A program made the position numbers and the translations under genes. Under the pieces are notes generated by a model. That model searched no databases, was not told where the DNA came from, and was given only the letters and a program-made list of their open reading frames with translations. A stretch of DNA of 64,000 bases from Cytobacillus solani (GTDB lineage: Bacteria > Bacillota > Bacilli > Bacillales > Cytobacillaceae), in the NCBI RefSeq assembly GCF_001420595.1, contig NZ_LJIX01000006.1:2527058-2591057 (forward strand). Reading direction: 5' to 3'. Of the stretch, positions 55,566 through 64,000 are shown in pieces. Position 1 is the first letter of the stretch, and each line of letters starts with the position of its first letter.

Positions 55566-55644
55566 ACAATTCACACGCCTTATTTTTCCATTTTATCATA
55601 GAATATGATTGTTTTGATAACTTAGTTATTTTCTTTAGTTACGT

Positions 55645-57336
55645 TTACATTTCTTTTGGTGCTTCAATTCCTAATAGTCGTAAGCCCTCTTTTAGAACAA
55701 TTTGAACTGCGAAAACGAGTGATAATCTTGCTTGTTTTCGCTCATGATCATCTAAAATGCGAACTGATCCATAGTATTTATTAAATGCCTTGGAAAGTTC
55801 GAGTACATATTTGGCAATTTGTGATGGATCATATTCATTAAAGGCACGCTTAATTACGACTGGAAAAGCCATGAGATTCTTTATTATTGACCATGCTTCA
55901 TCATCGGTAATGTCGGCAAACTTCTCATTACTTTCCTCATATTTCCCCTTTTTCAATATGGAAGATGCACGTGCATGTGTATATTGAACATATGGACCGG
56001 TTTCTCCTTCAAATCTCAACATATCTTCAATAGAAAATTCAATATTATTTAATCGATCGTTTTTTAAATCATGGAATATGACGGCACCGACGCCAACCTG
56101 ACGAGCAACCGTATCTTTATATTCCAGCTCTGGATTCTTCATAATAATGTTTTTCTTGGCTATATTAATCGCATCAATTAAGACTTGCTCCAATAATACA
56201 ACTTTTCCTTTTCTTGTTGACATTTTCTTACCATCCTTTAACATCATTCCAAAAGGAATATGCATAAGTCCTTCATGCCATGTATAACCCATTCTCATTA
56301 ATACTTCGAATAATTGCTTAAAATGGAGTGTTTGCTCATTCCCTACAACATATAGTGACTTAACAAATCCGTAATGATTTTGCCGATAAATTGCTGCTGC
56401 TAAATCACGGGTTGCGTAGAGAGTGGTTCCATCTTTTTTCTTAATTAAACAAGGAGGTGAATCATTGTTTATTTCTACTATTTTTGCTCCTTCTGATTCT
56501 TTTAATAACTGCATATCGTCAAGCAGGTGAACTACTTGCTCCATTTTATCATTGTAAAAAGCCTCGCCATGAGTTGAATCAAAGTTCACACCTAATAATG
56601 TATATATTTTCGAAAACTCTTTCAATGATTCATCTCTAAACCATTTCCATAATTCTAAAGCTTCTTCGTTTCCTTCTTCTAGCCTCTTAAACCACAGTCT
56701 CCCTTGATCATTTAAATCAGTATCCTGTTCAGCCTCTTCATGGAATTGAATATACAATTTTAACAGCTCTTTGATCGGATTTTGTCTTACCTTTTGCTCT
56801 TCACCCCACTTTTTATAGGCTACAATTAACTTTCCAAACTGCGTGCCCCAATCACCTAAGTGATTTATTCTAATTGGCTTATACCCACATTTTTCAGACA
56901 AGAGTGCAAGTGCGTTCCCAATTACTGTGGAACGTAAATGTCCCATTGAAAAAGGTTTTGCAATGTTTGGGGATGAAAAATCAATTGTTATAACGTTCTG
57001 ATTGCCAATGTTTATATCTCCATACTTTTCTTTTCTTGAGATGACTTCCTGAATAATTCGTGAGGATACTTCACTTTTATTTAAAAATACATTGATATAG
57101 CCACTAGCTGCTACTGCATTCTGGAAACAGTTTGACAGCTCTACGTTTTGTACGAGTTCAAGTGCTATGTTCTGTGGTGACTTACGGTAAATATTAGCCA
57201 ATTCAAAACAAGGAAAGGCTAAATCACCCATATTCGCAAATTTAGGTATTTCAATCATATTCAGTAACTTACTTTTCTTTAAATGATCTTTTAATTGATC
57301 GTATAGAACATCTGCCAATGCCATTTTATAATCCAT
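55645..57336 (-). CDS. argS: Arginyl-tRNA synthetase (T-box-regulated)
   Basis: A 563-residue class I synthetase. The HIGH-like motif is FSSPNIAKPFSMGHLRSTVI near residues 120-140, the KMSK-like motif is KKMSTRKGKV, and the C-terminal DALR anticodon-binding domain is around YVQYTHARASSILKK onward. The N-terminal additional domain is shorter and different from B. subtilis ArgS as I recall it. Together with the T-box this suggests the accessory ArgS2 type found in some bacilli. GAGGAGG lies eight bases before the ATG. Another argS probably exists elsewhere. Confidence 0.9.
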   Translation of the reverse strand: MDYKMALADVLYDQLKDHLKKSKLLNMIEIPKFANMGDLAFPCFELANIYRKSPQNIALELVQNVELSNCFQNAVAASGYINVFLNKSEVSSRIIQEVISRKEKYGDINIGNQNVITIDFSSPNIAKPFSMGHLRSTVIGNALALLSEKCGYKPIRINHLGDWGTQFGKLIVAYKKWGEEQKVRQNPIKELLKLYIQFHEEAEQDTDLNDQGRLWFKRLEEGNEEALELWKWFRDESLKEFSKIYTLLGVNFDSTHGEAFYNDKMEQVVHLLDDMQLLKESEGAKIVEINNDSPPCLIKKKDGTTLYATRDLAAAIYRQNHYGFVKSLYVVGNEQTLHFKQLFEVLMRMGYTWHEGLMHIPFGMMLKDGKKMSTRKGKVVLLEQVLIDAINIAKKNIIMKNPELEYKDTVARQVGVGAVIFHDLKNDRLNNIEFSIEDMLRFEGETGPYVQYTHARASSILKKGKYEESNEKFADITDDEAWSIIKNLMAFPVVIKRAFNEYDPSQIAKYVLELSKAFNKYYGSVRILDDHERKQARLSLVFAVQIVLKEGLRLLGIEAPKEM

Positions 57337-57353
57337 TTCTCTTTCCTCCTCAA

Positions 57354-57592
57354 AATAAAAAAATCCCGTCTCTTTTTCCTAAGAAAAAGAGACGGGATTC
57401 CTATTAACCCGCGGTACCACTCTACTTGTTTTATAAAAACCACTCTATTTGATAACGGGGTTCACCCCGACTTCCCCTAAGACGTGTATTCAGGAAAGCA
57501 TCTCCAAAGTGCGGTTCACTTTTTGCTCCGTGATCAGGCTTCCACCATCCCTGACTCGCTTTGCCGTTACAAAAAACTACTCTCTTTGTCAT
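57354..57592 (-). promoter_or_regulatory. T-box riboswitch of argS
   Basis: On the minus strand, the conserved T-box sequence AGAGTGGTACCGCGGG lies at 57423-57408. It is followed by a strong terminator whose arms 57362-57378 and 57383-57399 form AATCCCGTCTC with GAGACGGGATT, plus a T run. Upstream is stem I with GGATGGTGGAAGCCTGA. A CGT triplet at 57484-57482 in ACACGTCTTA is a plausible arginine specifier, but I could not fold the stem to confirm. Uncharged tRNA-Arg should cause read-through. Confidence 0.93.
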
Positions 57593-57723
57593 TGATTTTT
57601 AAGAAGTATTTTAAATCATTATAGCCATTCTTATATAAATTGCAATACTTATTTGTATATTTAAAAAACCACTTGATAAATAAGTTATGAATCCCATCCA
57701 TTTCAAAAGTAGAAATTATTGCA

Positions 57724-59979
57724 TTAGTTTAGATATTTTCCTGTGATCGACTGCTCCTTATTGATAATCTGCGAAGGTGTGCCTTCGAACACCACCTGGC
57801 CACCTTTGCTGCCTCCGTCCGGTCCCATATCGATGATCCAATCCGCTTGGCTGATAACATCAAGGTTGTGCTCGATAACGATTACCGTATTACCCGCCTC
57901 CACAAGCCGTTTCATGATCTCAAGAAGGTGACCAATATCTGACATATGAAGGCCAGTCGTAGGCTCGTCCATCACGTAGATGCTGCCCTTTTTATGCAAC
58001 TCACTTGCTAATTTGATGCGCTGGCATTCACCGCCTGAGAGCGTGCTGAGTGGCTGACCAAGTGTAATATAATCCAGCCCCACATCACTTAACGCTTGGA
58101 GCTTGCGCACGACCTCTTTCAGCTGAAAGTAATTCAAAGCCTGCTCCACAGTCATCTCCAGCACTTCTGCAATTGACTTGCCGTTCAGCTTGTATGCGAG
58201 CACCTCTTCTTTGAACCGTCTTCCATCGCATACCTCGCATGGCAGCTTTACACTGTCGAGGAATGCAAGGTCTGTATACACTACACCCAGCCCTTGGCAG
58301 TTCTCGCAAGCCCCCTTGGAGTTGAAGCTGAACAAGCCTTGATTGACCTTGTTCTCGGAAGCAAATGCCTTGCGCACATCATCCATAATACCCGTGTAGG
58401 TTGCGGGATTCGAGCGTGTTGACACTCCTACCGCTGATTGGTCAATGACGATCGCATCCGGATGCTGGCCAAGGAATACTTTGTTAATCAGCGTACTCTT
58501 GCCCGAACCGGCAACACCCGTAACAACTGTCAGCACTCCAGTTGGAATATCTACACTCACATTCCTGAGGTTGTGCATTGTTGCATCCTTGACAGACAGC
58601 TTGCCGGATGGTTTCCTGCAATCATGCTTCAACTGAAGCGGCCTCCTCATATGAGTGCCTGTCAAAGTACCTGCCTCCAGCAAACCTTGAAAGCTTCCTT
58701 CATACACAATGGTGCCGCCACGGCTGCCTGCATGGGGTCCGACGTCGATGATATGATCCGCCAACTTGATCACGTCGGGATCATGCTCGACAACAATCAC
58801 AGTATTGCCCTTGTCGCGCAGCTTTTGAAGCAATTCATTTAACCTGTGTACATCACGGGGATGCAACCCAACGCTAGGCTCATCAAAGATGTAAGTGACA
58901 TCCACTAGGCTTCCGCTCAGATGCTTTACCATCTTTACGCGCTGCGACTCTCCTCCAGACAATGTATCAGTCTCACGGTCAAGAGTTAAGTAGTCTAGTC
59001 CGATATCTACCAAATGCTGCAGCCGCTCCATTAGCGACTTGACAACTGGAGCGGCCGTCGCGTCGACAATCTCCCGAACGACGCGGATGAGCTGTCCGAC
59101 CTCCATGGACGACATCTCCGCAATGTTGAGTCCATTAATTTTGCAGCTAAGCGCAGCCTGACTGAGCCTTGCTCCGTGGCAGCTGGGGCATGGACCCTCA
59201 GAGATGTACGGCGCAACAGCTTTTTGTGTACGCTCGGATTTGGTCTTCACATCCCGCTTGATGTATTTGTTAGTGAACTTCTCGATAATTCCTTCTACTG
59301 TAATATTCGTTGCCTTCCCTGCGAAATCCATCTTCACTTTTCTTGCTTTGCCATACAGTAGCTGTTTCAGTTCTTCATCCGAATAATCGCTCACCTTCTT
59401 GTCAGGATTGAAGAAACCTGATTGCACGATCATCGACCAATCCCATCCGCTCACCTTATAGTCAGGCAGCATAATTGCCCCTTCATTCAACGACTTTGAC
59501 TTATCCAGCGCCATGCTCATGTCTACTCCTAATTTCCTACCGATCCCGTTACATTCGGGACACATGCCTTGAGGATCGTTAAACGAGAACATGTTCGCTT
59601 GACCAATATAGGGCTGACCCGCTCGGGAGAAGAGAAGGCGGAGAATAGGAGAGATATCGGTAATCGTGCCCATCGTGGAATGGGAACCACCACCCAGCCG
59701 CTTCTGATCTACAATAACAGCCATGCTTAGATTCTCGATCGCGTCCGCATCTGGCTGCGGATAGCGGGGCAGGAAATTACGCACAAACATGCTAAAGTTC
59801 TCATTCAGCAATCTCGTGGATTCAGCGGCAATTGTATCAAATACAATGGAAGACTTGCCTGATCCAGATACCCCCGTGAAGATTGTGATCTTCCGCTTGG
59901 GAATACGTAAGGATACATTCTTGAGATTGTTTTCCCTTGCAGCCGAGATTACGATATATTCCTGATTAGATTCACTCAT
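57724..59979 (-). CDS. UvrA-like excinuclease ATPase, drug-resistance UvrA2 type
   Basis: A 751-residue protein with two ABC ATPase halves. The first Walker A is FTGVSGSGKSSIVFDT, with signature TLSGGESQRVKM and Walker B YIFDEPSVGLHP. The second has VTGVAGSGKSTLINKV, LSGGECQRIKLA and YVMDEPTTGLH. Cys pairs such as CPECNGIG, CPSCHGARL and CENCQGLG build zinc modules. It lacks the UvrB-binding region and is shorter than standard UvrA (about 950), as in UvrA2 and DrrC-like proteins that protect against DNA-binding drugs. Its GC content is visibly higher than its flanks, pointing to transfer. The ATG at 59979 has GGAAGG nine bases upstream. Confidence 0.87.
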   Translation of the reverse strand: MSESNQEYIVISAARENNLKNVSLRIPKRKITIFTGVSGSGKSSIVFDTIAAESTRLLNENFSMFVRNFLPRYPQPDADAIENLSMAVIVDQKRLGGGSHSTMGTITDISPILRLLFSRAGQPYIGQANMFSFNDPQGMCPECNGIGRKLGVDMSMALDKSKSLNEGAIMLPDYKVSGWDWSMIVQSGFFNPDKKVSDYSDEELKQLLYGKARKVKMDFAGKATNITVEGIIEKFTNKYIKRDVKTKSERTQKAVAPYISEGPCPSCHGARLSQAALSCKINGLNIAEMSSMEVGQLIRVVREIVDATAAPVVKSLMERLQHLVDIGLDYLTLDRETDTLSGGESQRVKMVKHLSGSLVDVTYIFDEPSVGLHPRDVHRLNELLQKLRDKGNTVIVVEHDPDVIKLADHIIDVGPHAGSRGGTIVYEGSFQGLLEAGTLTGTHMRRPLQLKHDCRKPSGKLSVKDATMHNLRNVSVDIPTGVLTVVTGVAGSGKSTLINKVFLGQHPDAIVIDQSAVGVSTRSNPATYTGIMDDVRKAFASENKVNQGLFSFNSKGACENCQGLGVVYTDLAFLDSVKLPCEVCDGRRFKEEVLAYKLNGKSIAEVLEMTVEQALNYFQLKEVVRKLQALSDVGLDYITLGQPLSTLSGGECQRIKLASELHKKGSIYVMDEPTTGLHMSDIGHLLEIMKRLVEAGNTVIVIEHNLDVISQADWIIDMGPDGGSKGGQVVFEGTPSQIINKEQSITGKYLN

Positions 59980-60329
59980 GATTACCATCCTTCCGATTGT
60001 GTTATTCTACTTTTTATCGCATTGTACCATACATCGTGCATAGAAAGTCTGGCAAACTTGCCAATGTTATTGTTCTATTCAGGGAGTGATCCGATTGCTT
60101 TTTGGAAAACTCATAGTGTAATCAAAAATGATAAATTGTATATGTAAAGCTTAGACAAGGGCGATCATCTTTAACCATAAACCAAGTACGTACTTGTTCC
60201 AAAATAAAACGGCTGCAAGTACATGCGGCCGTTTTGCTTTCATTCATCAAGCAGGATGCATCAGCAGTACCCGCTAAATTATATTGGTTAAAATTGAATT
60301 TTACAAATATTACGGTATTGTTACAAGAT
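59980..60329. other. Intergenic region with one terminator-like hairpin
   Basis: AAAACGGC (60206-60213) pairs with GCCGTTTT (60228-60235). On the minus strand it is followed by ATTTTGG. It could end a transcript that once covered the decayed serine hydrolase fragment. An open frame across the hairpin has no ribosome site and is not supported. Confidence 0.55.
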
Positions 60330-60443
60330 TTAGTGTTCAATTTTTTTAATCAATTGATGTGATAAAACCTCATTAACAAGTGCTATAGCCATTCCTGGGA
60401 TACTATGTGCCATCCATATTGTTTTAATTTCAGTTTCGATCAT
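60330..60443 (-). pseudogene. Fragment of a class C beta-lactamase-like serine hydrolase
   Basis: A 37-residue frame, MIETEIKTIWMAHSIPGMAI then ALVNEVLSHQ. The SIPGMAIALVN text matches the N-terminal strand of the beta-lactamase/esterase family (usually IPG-A-AL). No SxxK motif or downstream domain is present, so this is a decayed remnant or a deletion end. No ribosome site was found. Confidence 0.5.
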
Positions 60444-60485
60444 TTTTATTTGTAATTCAAATCCCCTAGTTATATCCAAGATGCA

Positions 60486-60935
60486 TTATTTAGCTGACCA
60501 CTCATATTGAATATCAGGTAAGTTTTCTTCATTTTCATACCCTCTGCCTATCATTTCAAATCCATGCTTTTCGTAGAATCGTTGAGCTTTTTCATTTACT
60601 TCGAATGTGTACAATGTTAATCTTCCACTTGATTGTGCTTTTACTCTATCCAACAAGGTTTGGCCGATACCAATACCTTGAAACTCTATATGTATGTAGA
60701 GTTGATTTATTTCTCTATCATTATATGCAATCATTCCAACAACTTTTTCATCGATAAGCGCTAAGTCTACTTGAAAATGATCAGTTAATATATGATTTAA
60801 AAAATATAAGTGATTGTCAAAACTATGAGTTTCTTTCTGACCAATCGCCAGTTCCTTGCATTCTCGCCACATTTCCACCGTTTGTTTTGCATACTTAGGA
60901 ATATATTTTATAATTTTGATATTGTTTTGTTTCAC
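60486..60935 (-). CDS. GNAT family N-acetyltransferase
   Basis: A 149-residue acetyltransferase. The MWRECKELAIGQKETHSFDN region precedes KVVGMIAYNDREINQLYIHI, then EFQGIGIGQTLLDRVKAQSS (FQGIGIG is the acetyl-CoA loop) and YEKHGFEMIGRGYENEENLP. The start is the GTG at 60935, with TGTGGAGGAC upstream; the frame opens to 61010 but without a site. The substrate is unknown. Surrounding genes are decayed fragments. Confidence 0.85.
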   Translation of the reverse strand: MKQNNIKIIKYIPKYAKQTVEMWRECKELAIGQKETHSFDNHLYFLNHILTDHFQVDLALIDEKVVGMIAYNDREINQLYIHIEFQGIGIGQTLLDRVKAQSSGRLTLYTFEVNEKAQRFYEKHGFEMIGRGYENEENLPDIQYEWSAK

Positions 60936-61155
60936 TTTCAGTCCTCCACAATTTTTTTGTATCATCCCAAAAAATATCATTAATAAAAAATACTCATTTT
61001 CATAAAGCACATTGGAATTAAATATTTTATTTGGCGCTTTTCTTTCCTCCCGCTGATCTAGCTTTTACGAATGATCATCCATTTAGAATCAAATAATTAA
61101 TAATAATAAATTTATTATCTAGATTTCTTTATTTTTTGATCATAAGCTGGGGAGA

Positions 61156-61409
61156 TTAACTCTCATTACCGCTTCCAGTAAACTCTACATAAAAGGGCTG
61201 ATAACGATCATCCAAACAGTATTCTATTCTTTGTCTAAAATTCTTCCAAGTTACCATTTTACCCAAAAACAATGTATTACAGATTGATCGATCAAAGTTT
61301 TGAAAAATACCACAAAATTTGGTCACTTCAATTTCTATGCCCGATTCTTCTTTTGTCTCCCTGATTGCTGCTTCCTAAGTGATTCCCCTTCTTCCAATCG
61401 CCTATTTAC
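61156..61409 (-). pseudogene. Frameshifted, N-terminally truncated Nudix hydrolase
   Basis: In one frame RRLEEGESL (61409-61377) carries the start of the Nudix box. In the next frame EAAIRETKEESGIEIEVTKF completes the box (REx2EExG) and continues CGIFQNFDRSICNTLFLGKM to a stop at 61156. One base is missing near 61375-61378, and the frame is closed upstream, so the N-terminal strands are gone. It is not functional as read. It is the fourth Nudix gene of the window. Confidence 0.7.
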
Positions 61410-61449
61410 AGACTTTTAATATTATAAATATTATAAAAAAGAGTCATTA

Positions 61450-61866
61450 TTATAATGTTTCTTTATTGATTTGGTTTGCAATATCAAGAATTAATCTGCT
61501 GTTTAATTCTTCTTTCATCTTTTTTTCTGCCTCGATCATTACATTTTCAATTAAGCAATCTCCATTTTGTAAATCTTCATGATCAAAAGAACAATTAAAC
61601 AAAGATGTCTTTCCTTCAATTGCATGTATAACATCTAAAAAAGTGATTTCATTAGACTGTCTTACAATGCTATATCCACCCTTTACACCAGGGATGGATT
61701 CAATTAATCCTGCTTTCACAAGTTTTGTTAAAATCTTAGATAGATAAGTTGGTGAGAGATTTTGAATTTTGGCTAATTGTTCTACACCAATCGTTTTTCC
61801 CTTTGGTTGTAAAGTTAAATAAACCATAGTGTGTAATGCATAATTTGTGGCTCTTGAGTATTTCAT
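61450..61866 (-). CDS. Rrf2-family transcriptional regulator
   Basis: A 138-residue winged-helix regulator. ATNYALHTMVYLTLQPKGKT, then VEQLAKIQNLSPTYLSKILT and AGLIESIPGVKGGYSIVRQS form the Rrf2 DNA-binding domain. Two Cys in SLFNCSFDHEDLQNGDCLIE sit in the loop used by iron-sulfur members, but the third Cys typical of IscR/NsrR is not clear. It may therefore be a redox sensor of YwnA type or a diverged member. The start is the ATG at 61866 after AAAGGAGAGAA. Divergent from the MBL gene. Confidence 0.85.
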   Translation of the reverse strand: MKYSRATNYALHTMVYLTLQPKGKTIGVEQLAKIQNLSPTYLSKILTKLVKAGLIESIPGVKGGYSIVRQSNEITFLDVIHAIEGKTSLFNCSFDHEDLQNGDCLIENVMIEAEKKMKEELNSRLILDIANQINKETL

Positions 61867-62129
61867 CACTTCTCTCCTTTATAAATACATTAAAGACCTT
61901 TAAAGACTGTAATTGATCTTAAAATAAATAAAAAAAAATATCAAGAGAATTCTATTATTTCTAATAATCACTGTTTGATTTTGCTGCAAAAGTTCTAGTT
62001 CAGCGAAAATACGGACAATCGCTAAAGTCCAACACTTCATAATTTTACCAATATTTTTAAATAATAATGAATTTTCGTTCATTTTGCGTTAGAATTTATC
62101 AAAAGGGAGGTTATGGGGAGGTTTCATTT
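61867..62129. promoter_or_regulatory. Divergent region with a short tandem repeat near the Rrf2 start
   Basis: TTAAAGAC occurs at 61890-61897 and again at 61900-61907, ten bases apart, 20-40 bases upstream of the Rrf2 coding start. It could be an autoregulatory site. No gene is seen in the gap. Confidence 0.3.
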
Positions 62130-62945
62130 TTGTTATTAAAGAGAAATTTTAAACAGCAGACAATAAATGGGGTTCAAATCGGAAACGGTACAGTAGCATT
62201 TCGAGGGGTACATTTAAATGTTCATTGTTTCGTTGTTGATGGTGTTTTAATTGATACGGGAGCAAAATCATTAGAACAGCAATTTATGTCATTTTTTAAA
62301 CAACAGGATATTAATCAAGTGGTGGTCACGCATTTTCATGAGGACCATACAGGCTGTGCTGCCATTTTACATAAAGAACTCCAGTTACCTATTAATATGA
62401 GTGATAAAATGCTTGATTACTGTAAAAAGAAGCCAGATTATCCCATGTATCGAAAATTATTTTGGGGGAAACGAAGTCCATTCTATGCAATGGCAATCGG
62501 AAAAACCTTTTCATCCCGAAATGCAATATGGGACGTCATTGAAACACCTGGTCATTCAATTGACCACTTAGCTTTTTTAAATCGTGAAACCGGTCAACTA
62601 TTCACAGGTGATTTGTATTGCCAGGAAAAGACAAAGGTCATTTTACGTGAAGAAAGTATTCCAACGATCATTGAATCTCTGAATAAAATATTAACCTATA
62701 ACTTTGATGATGTGTTTTGCAGCCATGCTGGCTACTTAGAGAATGGGCGAACTGCTTTACAAAAAAAGCTAGATTATTTGTTAGATCTCCAAGAAAAGGT
62801 AATCAAGCTCCATACTGATGGATTGACACCAGACCAGATTAACAGCACACTTTTTCCAAAAAAATACCCCATCACCTTGTTTTCTTCAGGAGAATGGGAT
62901 TCCATACACATAATAAACTCGATTGTTCAGGTTAAGATCAGTTAA
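62130..62945 (+). CDS. Metallo-beta-lactamase fold hydrolase
   Basis: A 271-residue MBL-fold hydrolase. The zinc motif is VVVTHFHEDHTGCAAILHKE (HxHxDH), with later ligands in TPGHSIDHLAF, TGDLYC and CSHAGYLENG. All five or six metal ligands are present. The substrate is unknown; thioesters, lactones or phosphodiesters are possible in the fold. The start is the TTG at 62130, eight bases after GGGGAGG; the frame opens from 62067 but with no site. Divergent from the Rrf2 gene, which may control it. Confidence 0.83.
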   Translation: MLLKRNFKQQTINGVQIGNGTVAFRGVHLNVHCFVVDGVLIDTGAKSLEQQFMSFFKQQDINQVVVTHFHEDHTGCAAILHKELQLPINMSDKMLDYCKKKPDYPMYRKLFWGKRSPFYAMAIGKTFSSRNAIWDVIETPGHSIDHLAFLNRETGQLFTGDLYCQEKTKVILREESIPTIIESLNKILTYNFDDVFCSHAGYLENGRTALQKKLDYLLDLQEKVIKLHTDGLTPDQINSTLFPKKYPITLFSSGEWDSIHIINSIVQVKIS

Positions 62946-62980
62946 ATCAATATTAATGAATGTTAGGAAATCCAAATCAA

Positions 62981-63026
62981 TTAAAAGCCTGGTTTCTTGC
63001 TTACTTTTAAGAATTTAGGCTTTTTT
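62981..63026 (+). terminator. Terminator after the MBL gene
   Basis: AAAAGCCT pairs with AGGCTTTT, extended by TTCTT with AAGAA after two mismatches, followed by TTCATTTTTT. It lies 38 bases past the stop. Confidence 0.78.
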
Positions 63027-63124
63027 CATTTTTTCTACAACAAGCCTGCTAATTAAAATATAATTCCAATGTTAAAATTTAATCATTCTTTTTCATGATA
63101 TTATTCTTCATATTCTATCGATAC

Positions 63125-63568
63125 TTAATTGAGCATGGAAGCCCTCAAATTATTAACATCATTCTCTAAGTAACTCTTTAAACAAGATAACATATATACC
63201 CAACCTCCCTTTTGACCTACCATTTTATTTACTAGTTCAGGATCCTCTTTTTTAAAACCTGATTCGCATACTTCTATAGTTGTACTCATCTTATCTAACT
63301 CATTTAATGTAATTGTTACCACCGTTTCTTCATCATGTTCTGCTCCCCATGTAAACACGATATTCTTGTTTGGATCTACTTCTAAAACATGTATAATTCC
63401 TTCCGCTCCGTATTCATCATATTTCAAAGTAATCATTCTTCCTTGTTCCCATCTCTCAGAACTTGAAGAAAACCAAAAGTTTCCTATTTCCACTGGATCA
63501 ACTATCGCTTCAAACACCTCTTTTGCAGATTTATTTATTTTAAACTTTGTTGTTATTTGTGTATCCAT
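63125..63568 (-). CDS. SRPBCC (AHSA1-like) domain protein
   Basis: A 147-residue Bet v1-like domain. ITTKFKINKSAKEVFEAIVD, then IGNFWFSSSSERWEQGRMI and IVFTWGAEHDEETVVTITLN, GGWVYMLSCLKSYLEN fit the AHSA1/START family. The ligand is unknown. Ribosome site GAAGGAAGG. Unlike the SRPBCC gene at 52 kb it has no ArsR partner beside it. Confidence 0.85.
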   Translation of the reverse strand: MDTQITTKFKINKSAKEVFEAIVDPVEIGNFWFSSSSERWEQGRMITLKYDEYGAEGIIHVLEVDPNKNIVFTWGAEHDEETVVTITLNELDKMSTTIEVCESGFKKEDPELVNKMVGQKGGWVYMLSCLKSYLENDVNNLRASMLN

Positions 63569-63669
63569 TATGGATCAACCTTCCTTCAAATATATTTTTA
63601 TAACCCAAGTTTAGAAGAATATTTATGTGGTCTTTTTATTTAGCTAACCATATCTTTCTTGGATAAAAA

Positions 63670-63692
63670 AGTCATACCTCTATAGTATGACT
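63670..63692 (-). terminator. Intrinsic terminator downstream of hisS
   Basis: On the minus strand, GTCATAC pairs with GTATGAC, followed by TTTTTTATCC. It lies about 160 bases past the hisS stop and is the nearest terminator for that gene. The stretch between (63693-63849) shows nothing else. Confidence 0.7.
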
Positions 63693-63849
63693 CCCAAAAA
63701 AATTTTTCTACTATTAAATTTATGACACTTAACCTAACAAACCAAAAAATCTTGTCGAAATGATTACAAAAATAATATAGTTGTTGGTTGTAAAAAAAAT
63801 CTCCCTACAGGATCACTTTTAACATTAATGAAGTTTCCGATCAATATAC

Positions 63850-64000
63850 CTATTTTTTAAACATAAAATCTTCATTTTTTTCTTCACCAGATCCCATATC
63901 TTTTATTTTAAATTGATTATTTTTGACTTCATCTTCACCGATTATAATGACGTTACGAACTTTTTCCTTGTTTGCTTTATCAAGTGCTTTACTAATCTTC
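63850..64000 (-). CDS. hisS: Histidyl-tRNA synthetase, C-terminal 49 residues (cut by window edge)
   Basis: The frame reads KISKALDKANKEKVRNVIII, then GEDEVKNNQFKIKDMGSGEE and KNEDFMFKK before the stop. This is the last part of the class II anticodon-binding domain of histidyl-tRNA synthetase (VII-GEDE... then K-KDM..GE). Rest lies to the right of the window. It could be a HisZ-like or second HisS copy; the short tail cannot decide. Confidence 0.75.
   Translation of the reverse strand, partial: KISKALDKANKEKVRNVIIIGEDEVKNNQFKIKDMGSGEEKNEDFMFKK

Noticed and set aside
60122-60340. Minus-strand open frame of 72 residues
   Set aside because: It crosses a terminator-like hairpin and has no ribosome site. 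The only coding-like text nearby is the serine hydrolase fragment in another frame.
61900-62082. Minus-strand open frame of 60 residues upstream of the Rrf2 gene
   Set aside because: AT-rich, no ribosome site, and the translation is low complexity. It occupies the divergent promoter region.

Overview
This is a low-GC window from a Bacillaceae-type Firmicute (Bacillus or a close relative). Supporting signs are strong AGGAGG-like ribosome sites, frequent TTG and GTG starts, a guanidine-I riboswitch in front of ykkCD, a T-box in front of argS, a cydABS cluster, HelD, YtgP-like and NrnB-like proteins, and a Bacillus-type intergenic repeat. No rRNA, tRNA, CRISPR array, insertion sequence or prophage is visible. 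The region reads as an accessory chromosomal stretch rich in drug-related, stress and small-molecule-modifying genes. It holds seven GNAT domains, three intact and one broken Nudix hydrolase, and three MFS exporters.

Layout. 1-6.5 kb: end of a HIT protein, a chemotaxis receptor, the guanidinium exporter pair ykkCD under its riboswitch, a lipid flippase with a Nudix enzyme, and a dicarboxylate/amino-acid symporter. 6.8-8.4 kb: a GNAT-aminotransferase fusion. 8.4-11 kb: small and unknown genes, a Nudix enzyme and an APH-like kinase. 11-13.7 kb: cytochrome bd oxidase cydA-cydB-cydS, with a second tiny membrane peptide upstream. 13.8-16.3 kb: DUF3951, GNAT, an unknown protein and an S66 peptidase. 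16.5-21 kb: chromate transporter, cache-GGDEF cyclase, a structured repeat and an MFS exporter. 21-24 kb: an AraC/GyrI-like regulator, FetB and a serine hydrolase. 24.2-28.8 kb: a five-gene operon of ECF sigma factor, membrane protein and ABC transporter. 28.9-31.1 kb: a Cys-rich-tailed protein, a small export protein and a Nudix enzyme. 31.3-32.3 kb: a frameshifted beta-lactamase-like gene.

32.4-37.5 kb is the most notable block. It carries a rifamycin phosphotransferase (rph) directly downstream of a HelD-type RNA-polymerase-recycling helicase. The helicase is broken by a one-base slip in an A6 tract. Together they look like a two-layer rifamycin defence: drug inactivation plus drug displacement. 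37.8-40 kb is a second ECF sigma/anti-sigma pair. 40.1-45.8 kb is a run of single genes (GNATs, MFS, DUF1801, Clp_N-GNAT fusion, kinase, phosphatase). It includes a strong candidate leader-peptide attenuator upstream of an acetyltransferase. 46-53.9 kb: NrnB, a SWIM-SNF2 helicase, DUF3231, an ArsR/SRPBCC operon with a clear repeated operator, GNAT and an SDR reductase. 54.1-64 kb: MFS, T-box-controlled argS, a GC-rich UvrA-like gene that looks acquired, decayed fragments, an Rrf2 regulator, an MBL hydrolase, an SRPBCC protein and the C-terminus of hisS.

Four or more reading frames are interrupted by single-base shifts. Either this region is decaying or the assembly carries indel errors, and I cannot tell which from sequence alone. 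Family names come from reading the translations by eye; no database search was run.
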